Of a DNA stretch of 11,001 bases, positions 6,408-11,001 are shown piece by piece. The notes below the pieces were generated by a model. That model was not told where the DNA came from, made no database searches, and saw nothing but the letters and a program-made list of their open reading frames with translations. The position numbers were made by a program, and so were the translations under genes. This DNA is from an uncultured Treponema sp. (lineage in GTDB: Bacteria; Spirochaetota; Spirochaetia; Treponematales; Treponemataceae). Every line of letters begins with the position of its first letter. Positions within the stretch are counted from its first letter, which is position 1. The stretch is from assembly GCA_937892225.1 (NCBI GenBank), contig CALAUH010000329.1:1-11001 (forward strand), in the 5' to 3' direction.

Positions 6408-7061
6408 TTACATTTCAATACCACAATCCGTTTCTTTCTCTTCTTTAGGAATTAGAAATGGTTTTTCCTTATTAACATATAAAGCTGCATTTAATGCATG
6501 GAGATTATAGTTTTCTATTTCAAAAAAATATCTGACAATAATATGTCTTTTATCATTTTTCTTTAGCCCCTTTCCTGCCAGAGAAAGCATATTTATCATT
6601 TCATCAACTTTCAAATGGAGCCCATAAGAAATCATCACAGCCATATCAAAAGAAATTGATTTATCAGGTGCTTGGTTTTTAATTTTGTTAAATGCTTTTT
6701 CTGGCATTCCTAGTGGATTATATATATCAGGATCTTTTAGATTTTTAATTCTTATATATTCTTTTAACTGGTCTTGAAAAGAAAGACTGCTCTGTTTCAT
6801 TTTTGAGATATAATTTGCTAATTCATCAGGTACGATTGCCTCATACTCATAAGATGGTTCTCTTAAAATAAATCCATCAAAACTATCAGATAAATTATAA
6901 GGTTCTTTTCTTTGTTTTACTCTATATTCCCTTTGATGAGTTTTATAGTATTCATTTTCTTCATTTTCATAATCAGAAAGAGATTTTTTTATATATAATT
7001 CAAGCTCTTCTTCATCATACATGCCTGGACAATATAACATTTCATTTGCAAATTTACTCAT
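6408..7061 (-). CDS. Hypothetical protein with HTH-like C-terminal domain
   Basis: The 217-aa product has two regions. The first about 90 residues are acidic and Tyr/Glu-rich, with no known motif. Residues about 94-195 match a recurrent uncharacterised HTH-like module: FQDQLKEYIRIKNLKDPDIY, a FNKIKN segment in place of the usual FSKIR, ISFDMAVMISYGLHLKVDEM, LAGKGL, and a closing IIVRYFFEIENYNLHALNAALY. The module resembles a Cro/C1-type bundle with an added C-terminal helix pair. A regulatory or adaptor role is likely, but nucleic-acid binding is not shown. It is transcribed divergently from the AAA+ ATPase gene, from a 109-bp shared region containing a palindrome, so the two may be co-regulated. 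The ribosome binding site is weak (GGTGAT). No signal peptide or membrane segment is seen. Confidence 0.65.
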   Translation of the reverse strand: MSKFANEMLYCPGMYDEEELELYIKKSLSDYENEENEYYKTHQREYRVKQRKEPYNLSDSFDGFILREPSYEYEAIVPDELANYISKMKQSSLSFQDQLKEYIRIKNLKDPDIYNPLGMPEKAFNKIKNQAPDKSISFDMAVMISYGLHLKVDEMINMLSLAGKGLKKNDKRHIIVRYFFEIENYNLHALNAALYVNKEKPFLIPKEEKETDCGIEM

Positions 7062-7087
7062 TCTTTTATTCTATCACCATTTCTTCA

Positions 7088-7101
7088 AAATATTAATATT
7101 T
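7088..7101. promoter_or_regulatory. 14-bp perfect palindrome between divergent genes
   Basis: AAATATTAATATTT is a perfect palindrome 27 bp upstream of the 217-aa gene and 70 bp upstream of the AAA+ gene start. It could bind a dimeric regulator controlling both, but such AT-only palindromes also arise by chance at this composition. Confidence 0.3.
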
Positions 7102-7147
7102 ATTCACCTTCAACTACTGGTTTAATGTCTTTCACATGAAGTTATCC

Positions 7148-7166
7148 TATTATCTTTTATGGAGGC
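7148..7166 (+). promoter_or_regulatory. Possible -10 box and ribosome binding site of the AAA+ gene
   Basis: TATTAT (7148-7153) is a fair -10 box without a clear -35. GGAGGC at 7161-7166 lies 4 nt before the ATG at 7171. It overlaps the in-frame ATG at 7159, which is therefore part of the ribosome binding region and not the start. Confidence 0.4.
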
Positions 7167-7170
7167 AGTA

Positions 7171-9405
7171 ATGAACATTTTAAAATCTAATAATCACACT
7201 CGTACTTCATATATTTTAGGAAAAATCAAACCATACTTTGATTTTTCAAATAATAATCTTGTTTCTTATATTTACTGCAAAGCCTGCCAGCAAATTAATC
7301 TTGGTGGCCTTGAATATAGTGAAGATTTACTCAAAATAATATTTACTGAAGATGAATTAAAACGAATTGGTTCTATGTTCATAGATATCGTAAAAGATAA
7401 AGAACCTAGAAAATATGAGCGCTTTACCAAAAAAGACAATTCATATGATTTTACCGAAATTCTGCATTCTTTTAGTGATAGTTTAAAACACAAACAGGAA
7501 ATCTACTTTGGACTTTTATATTATGCTTGCCAGAATAAACTTGAACACGTTTTTGAAAAATCAAATCCCTTTTCACAGATTTTAAACTCTCGCTTCATGG
7601 AAAACTTTGCACAAACTTTTAATCTTGTAGATTTTGAACTAATTTTTCTTTGTTTGAATCTTATAAATAGTAAAACTCATCTTCTTTTTCATAGCAAAAT
7701 GCCAGAACATGCAAAACTTAAGCTTTTTTCTCAGTTTTATGATGCACCGCATATTAGAAGAAAAGATTTTCTGGAACACTTGAATAAACGATTTATTAAA
7801 CTCGGTTTATTTTCAGATGATTGGGAAGTTAATGATTTCGTTTCCTCATATTTTTCTGGAAATACATATCCTTTCAAGCTTCAGGAAATATCTGCAGAAG
7901 AATTTGGTGACTGTTATTCTATGGATTCTATTGGTACAGAAAATTTCGAAGATTTGTATGTAATAGAAAAAATTATAAAACAATGTCATCTCAAAAAAAA
8001 TGGATGCTACGTTACTGTCTCAAATAAAGACGAGTTCAGAACAAAAAACTTTGTTTCTTATTTTAACCGCTGCAAAGATTTTCATACTTTTGAAATTAAA
8101 AGTGATATTTCAGATTTTGATAAAAACTCCTTTTTATTTTTCTTAATAGCTACTTCCTGCCAATTACAAACTAACAGAGCCGCTTTATTAATTGGCCCTT
8201 CTCTACTTAAAAACTTTTTTTCAGAAAACCAGGAAAATCATCATACAATAAAAATATTTACAAATTCGTCAGAAGAGAATAACTCTAAAGTTCCTTCTAA
8301 AGTTAATTATTCTTTGTTTCAAAATATTCAGACTCCTGTTTTTATGTTAACAAACGAATTAGAACATGAAGAATCTGACACTTTAAACGATAATCTAAAA
8401 ATTGTTTACAAATGGAACTTAAAAACTCCAGCACAAAATGAATATCAGCAGCAATTTACTCAATTTCTTGCAGATAGAAAAATTAACAACGAAATTATCA
8501 ATACTGTTGTCAGTGAAAGTAATCGTTTAAAAATCAAACCTGAAAAATGGAATGATGTCGCCGAACTTGCTTCTGTCATTGATTATGTTTCTGAATCTGA
8601 CATAAAACAAATTATAGAAGCAAATTTTGAAGAATCAAAAAATTCTAATAACCTTCGCAAAAATACTCATTATTCTCTCGAAGCCTTAAAAACAACAGAA
8701 CCTGTCGAAAATATTGTCCAGGCTTTAAAAAACGCAGAAAAATGGCAGCAAAGTGAATATGACAGTGATTCTGGCATTCGCATTTTAAATTATGGTCTCA
8801 GTGGAACTGGAAAAACAGCTTTTGTTGAAAATGCTGCAAAAATGCTTGATAAACCTCTTAAAATTGTACGTGCTTCTGATATTTTAGGAATGTATGTTGG
8901 CGAAACTGAACAAAATATTAAAAATACCTTTGAGGAAGCTGCAAAAACTAATTCAATTCTTTTAATAGATGAAGCAGATTCTTTCTTGCATGGCCGTGGC
9001 GATACTGTAAATCGCCATAATGATTCCAAAGTTAATGAATTCTTAGTACAGATGGAACGTTTCCCAGGTATTTTATTCTGCAACACTAACCTTCCAGATA
9101 ATCTTGATTCTGCAACAGACCGACGCTTCCATAAAAAAATTGGATTTAATCCTCTTGATAAAAATGGTATAAACCTTTTACTAAAGAGTTATTTTGATAA
9201 ATTTGATTTTTCAGAAGAACAGACAAATGAAATCTATAATTCTGGCGATGTAACTCCTGGTGATTTTGGAACTCTCTTTGGACAGTTACGTTTCTTTGCC
9301 CCTGAAGATTTAACTTCTGATTATATTTGTGAAGAACTTAAAAAACTTGTAAAAGGTAAAAAACGCAGTTGGGAAAATACTCGCACTATTGGTTTTGGTG
9401 CATAA
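7171..9405 (+). CDS. AAA+ family ATPase with long N-terminal helical region
   Basis: The product is 744 aa from the ATG at 7171. Residues about 1-500 are a divergent, mostly helical region; FNLVDFELIFLCLNLINS followed by KLKLFSQFY resembles the Leu-rich winged-helix part of a bacterial COG0464-type ATPase family. Residues about 515-720 are one classic AAA+ module: Walker A GLSGTGKT (542-549), Walker B ILLIDEAD (596-603), sensor-1 segment FCNTNLPD and paired arginines R651-R652 as arginine-finger candidates. The pore-loop region GMYVGETEQN precedes Walker B. It should form a ring that remodels or unfolds protein clients, but no client is known. It is the only plus-strand gene, divergent from the HTH-domain gene and tail to tail with the WYL gene. 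It is complete, with no protease domain. The AAA+ call is very secure, the role unknown. Confidence 0.87.
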   Translation: MNILKSNNHTRTSYILGKIKPYFDFSNNNLVSYIYCKACQQINLGGLEYSEDLLKIIFTEDELKRIGSMFIDIVKDKEPRKYERFTKKDNSYDFTEILHSFSDSLKHKQEIYFGLLYYACQNKLEHVFEKSNPFSQILNSRFMENFAQTFNLVDFELIFLCLNLINSKTHLLFHSKMPEHAKLKLFSQFYDAPHIRRKDFLEHLNKRFIKLGLFSDDWEVNDFVSSYFSGNTYPFKLQEISAEEFGDCYSMDSIGTENFEDLYVIEKIIKQCHLKKNGCYVTVSNKDEFRTKNFVSYFNRCKDFHTFEIKSDISDFDKNSFLFFLIATSCQLQTNRAALLIGPSLLKNFFSENQENHHTIKIFTNSSEENNSKVPSKVNYSLFQNIQTPVFMLTNELEHEESDTLNDNLKIVYKWNLKTPAQNEYQQQFTQFLADRKINNEIINTVVSESNRLKIKPEKWNDVAELASVIDYVSESDIKQIIEANFEESKNSNNLRKNTHYSLEALKTTEPVENIVQALKNAEKWQQSEYDSDSGIRILNYGLSGTGKTAFVENAAKMLDKPLKIVRASDILGMYVGETEQNIKNTFEEAAKTNSILLIDEADSFLHGRGDTVNRHNDSKVNEFLVQMERFPGILFCNTNLPDNLDSATDRRFHKKIGFNPLDKNGINLLLKSYFDKFDFSEEQTNEIYNSGDVTPGDFGTLFGQLRFFAPEDLTSDYICEELKKLVKGKKRSWENTRTIGFGA

Positions 9406-10386
9406 TTATTTATATTTTTCCAATAAATCTTTTGCAGCTTTCAAAACTTCCTTTTTCAAAGATTCTGGAGCTAATACTGTTACAGAAGGACCAAAGCTCA
9501 TAACCCAACTTAAAATCTGTTGTCTTTGATTGGAAGTAAATTTTAACAAAACAGAACCGTCTTCGTTTTGTTTCATTATTTGATTTTTATGCCATTCTCT
9601 CTCTAGAATATAGATTGCCATTCCGGCATCAAATAATAATTCATACTCACATGCTGCTTCTTTGTTGTACCAGATACCAAAGCTCAAATCTACTTCTTTT
9701 GCAATATCAAAGCCTTCTGGAATTGTATATTTATCATTAGTAAGTTTTATATCCTTAAATCTGGAAAGTGCTAACATTCGTTTTTCATTTGCTGTATGAT
9801 CATAACCAAACACATACCAGTTTCCTTTCTGACATAATACATGATATGCATCAAATTCTTTGAATTTATACTCCTGACTGGAAACTGAGCGATACTTAAA
9901 AGTTAGTACTTTTTTTGTTTTGATTGCTTCAAAGATATTCTCAAAAATACCATCTTCTATATTTGGTAATGGATCACTAATAAAACTTACATCTGTATTC
10001 AAAAATCCTGAATCAACTGTCACTTTTTCTGGTAACAATTCAGAAATTTTTCCCATCATATGCTTAAACTGATTTTCTAATGGCGTATTTTTGTACTGTT
10101 CCATAAGAGGCATTACCGTTGAAATAGTAAAAAGATCCCCTTCTGTAAGAAGAACATTTTTTATGGCAAACGTTGAATCAGTATAATAATAGCCTTTCCG
10201 AGTTCTATCAGCTTCTACTGGTGCATCATAACGGTCACGAAGAAATTCTATATCTCGTAAAATTGTACGCTTGCTTACACCATGTTTTTCCATTAAATAA
10301 GAAATACTTGGATAAATCCCTGAACGAATATCTTCATCTATTTGAATTATACGATGAGTTCTAAATCTGTCTTCTCTTTCTGCCAT
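9406..10386 (-). CDS. WYL-domain HTH transcriptional regulator (YafY-like)
   Basis: The product is 326 aa. Residues about 8-68 form a DeoR/HTH_11-type winged helix (VSKRTILRDIEFLRDRY, with a GYYY wing). Residues about 150-230 form a WYL domain with GNWYVFGYD (W190-Y191-V192) and a basic MLALSRFKDI segment. A WCX-like C-terminal region follows, including FGIWYNKEAACEYELLF. WYL proteins bind nucleic acid or nucleotide ligands and often control defence genes such as CRISPR, CBASS or BREX loci. Its start has no Shine-Dalgarno and a -10 box nearly touching it, pointing to a leaderless message. Its stop abuts that of the AAA+ gene with no intergenic base, so the transcripts must overlap or terminate inside coding sequence. 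Which genes it controls cannot be read from the window. Family call is secure. Confidence 0.9.
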   Translation of the reverse strand: MAEREDRFRTHRIIQIDEDIRSGIYPSISYLMEKHGVSKRTILRDIEFLRDRYDAPVEADRTRKGYYYTDSTFAIKNVLLTEGDLFTISTVMPLMEQYKNTPLENQFKHMMGKISELLPEKVTVDSGFLNTDVSFISDPLPNIEDGIFENIFEAIKTKKVLTFKYRSVSSQEYKFKEFDAYHVLCQKGNWYVFGYDHTANEKRMLALSRFKDIKLTNDKYTIPEGFDIAKEVDLSFGIWYNKEAACEYELLFDAGMAIYILEREWHKNQIMKQNEDGSVLLKFTSNQRQQILSWVMSFGPSVTVLAPESLKKEVLKAAKDLLEKYK

Positions 10387-10392
10387 AAATTA

Positions 10393-10398
10393 ATTATA
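10393..10398 (-). promoter_or_regulatory. -10 box of the WYL regulator, implying a leaderless mRNA
   Basis: A perfect TATAAT on the minus strand ends 6 nt before the ATG at 10386, so initiation at the usual distance falls on or next to the A of the ATG. No purine-rich ribosome binding site lies between. No clear -35 is seen; TGTCAC lies about 19 nt upstream. Confidence 0.55.
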
Positions 10399-10532
10399 GC
10401 ACGGTTTCTTTATTCTGGTGACATATACGGGCATTAAATTTCTTATATGGATTTGCTTTGATCCGTTAATTCAAGCAATAATAAATCACTCTATTCACAA
10501 AACTTTTTTTCCCATTTCAGTCCAAAGAAATT

Positions 10533-10646
10533 CTATTTTTTCAAACTTCTGATTTCTTTTTCGTTTTCAATATAATCTTTAGCTCGGGCTTTCCAATACT
10601 CAGACATTTCTTTTAGAATTGATACTACATTTTTGTTATCTGCCAT
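10533..10646 (-). CDS. 37-aa charged small protein
   Basis: A short ORF of 37 codons starts at 10646 with AAAGGAG about 9 nt upstream, a good ribosome binding site. Its start overlaps the end of the chagasin gene by 11 nt (ATGGCAGATAA), a typical coupled arrangement. The peptide is hydrophilic and likely helical, with segments ILKEMSEYWKARAKDYIENE and KEIRSLKK. It has no signal peptide, cysteines or membrane segment. I do not recognise it. It could be a small partner of the lipoprotein or an unrelated regulator. The ribosome binding site and overlap argue against chance, but no homologue is known to me. The 146 bp between it and the WYL start hold that gene's promoter and no evident terminator. 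Confidence 0.5.
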   Translation of the reverse strand: MADNKNVVSILKEMSEYWKARAKDYIENEKEIRSLKK

Positions 10647-11001
10647 TTTTACTTTCTCCTTTCGCCTCTTTAAGAACAAGTTTTCCATTAGGCTTTACAA
10701 TTACTTCATAGAATAGGCTTTCTTCTGCAGCTTTTGTTTCCCAAGACCTTTTATATTCAAATTTTATTGTTGTTTTACCAGGTGTAACAGATGAGATTTT
10801 ATACATAAAAAGACTTGGAGCACCTACTATATTTTCTTCACCCATGTATTTTACAGTTTCTTCAACATCTATGATTGATTTCTCCCCAACCGTAAAACTC
10901 CATGTATACCCTGTTGTAGGATTTCCCATAAACTGTAAATATTTTTCATGTGTGCTGAAAGATGCTGCTTTACAGCCAGAAATGAGAATGCATAAAAATG
11001 T
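10636..11001 (-). CDS. Chagasin-type (I42) cysteine protease inhibitor lipoprotein, N-terminus cut
   Basis: The frame is open to the window edge; the ATG before GNPTTGY (10929) is internal. Upstream residues read FLCILISGC, a lipobox with the lipidated cysteine at 10972-10974, so the protein is exported, cleaved by signal peptidase II and membrane-anchored. The mature domain has the three chagasin inhibitory loops: NPTTGYTW, then GAPSLF (the GxGG-like loop), then RSWE in FEYKRSWE, where most members have RPW. The chagasin family blocks papain-like C1 cysteine proteases by inserting these loops in the active-site cleft. The lysine-rich tail ends at a stop overlapping the 37-aa ORF. The target protease is not in the window and could be from the host or from competing microbes. 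Only the first residues of the signal peptide are missing. Family call is strong. Confidence 0.85.
   Translation of the reverse strand, partial: TFLCILISGCKAASFSTHEKYLQFMGNPTTGYTWSFTVGEKSIIDVEETVKYMGEENIVGAPSLFMYKISSVTPGKTTIKFEYKRSWETKAAEESLFYEVIVKPNGKLVLKEAKGESKNGR

Noticed and set aside
6298..6510. Plus-strand open frame of 70 codons
   Set aside because: It is antisense to two well-supported HTH genes and their control region and has no recognisable protein pattern.
7159..7170. ATG at 7159 as the AAA+ start
   Set aside because: It overlaps the GGAGG ribosome binding site of the ATG at 7171.
10449..10464. GGAT/ATCC hairpin as terminator of the chagasin operon
   Set aside because: The stem is only 4 bp with an 8-nt loop and no T-run follows on the minus strand.
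1..11001. tRNA, rRNA, CRISPR, transposon or integrase features
   Set aside because: No clover-leaf, spaced repeat array, long terminal repeats or recombinase motifs were seen on either strand by reading; a covariance-model scan was not possible.

Overview
This is an AT-rich, gene-dense accessory region, probably from a host-associated low-GC Treponema or a relative. That assignment rests on base composition, on the NrdD-tail/glutaredoxin protein and on the lipobox-bearing chagasin, and is only moderately secure. No rRNA, tRNA, CRISPR array, transposase or integrase was seen. Except for one AAA+ ATPase gene, everything is on the minus strand.

Right end (9406-11001). A chagasin-type (I42) cysteine-protease-inhibitor lipoprotein is cut by the window edge. 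It overlaps by 11 nt a 37-aa ORF with a good ribosome binding site. Then comes a WYL-domain HTH regulator whose -10 box sits so close to the ATG that its mRNA is probably leaderless.

Middle (4580-9405). A large plus-strand AAA+ ATPase meets the WYL gene tail to tail with abutting stop codons. Divergent from it is a 217-aa protein with an HTH-like C-terminal domain. Below that lie an 84-aa XRE repressor and an ArdC/ImmA-like HExxH metallopeptidase, spaced as one operon. An 11-bp inverted repeat overlaps the XRE ribosome binding site and the first base of its start codon. Next is a small protein joining a NrdD C-terminal segment to a CxxC glutaredoxin-like domain.

Left end (1-4404). A three-gene operon encodes a DUF6361 protein, a large bipartite phospholipase-D-like (HKD) protein, and a DExx-box helicase with a four-cysteine cluster, which runs off the left edge. 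I read this as a candidate helicase-nuclease genome-defence system and cannot match it with confidence to a named one. DUF6361 is intact. The PLD gene is broken twice: by a 32-bp insertion bounded by a 10-bp direct repeat, and by a small indel near 1820. The helicase gene is broken once, near 550. Each break changes the reading register by the same amount, and each is simple to repair on paper. Precise loss of 32 bp restores the PLD frame at the first break. The locus is therefore either recently inactivated, switchable by short-repeat slippage, or affected by sequence error.

WYL regulators, XRE/ImmA pairs and AAA+ ATPases are common company for defence loci, so the window as a whole looks like a defence or mobile-element island. 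No regulatory link between these genes and the left-hand operon is demonstrated.
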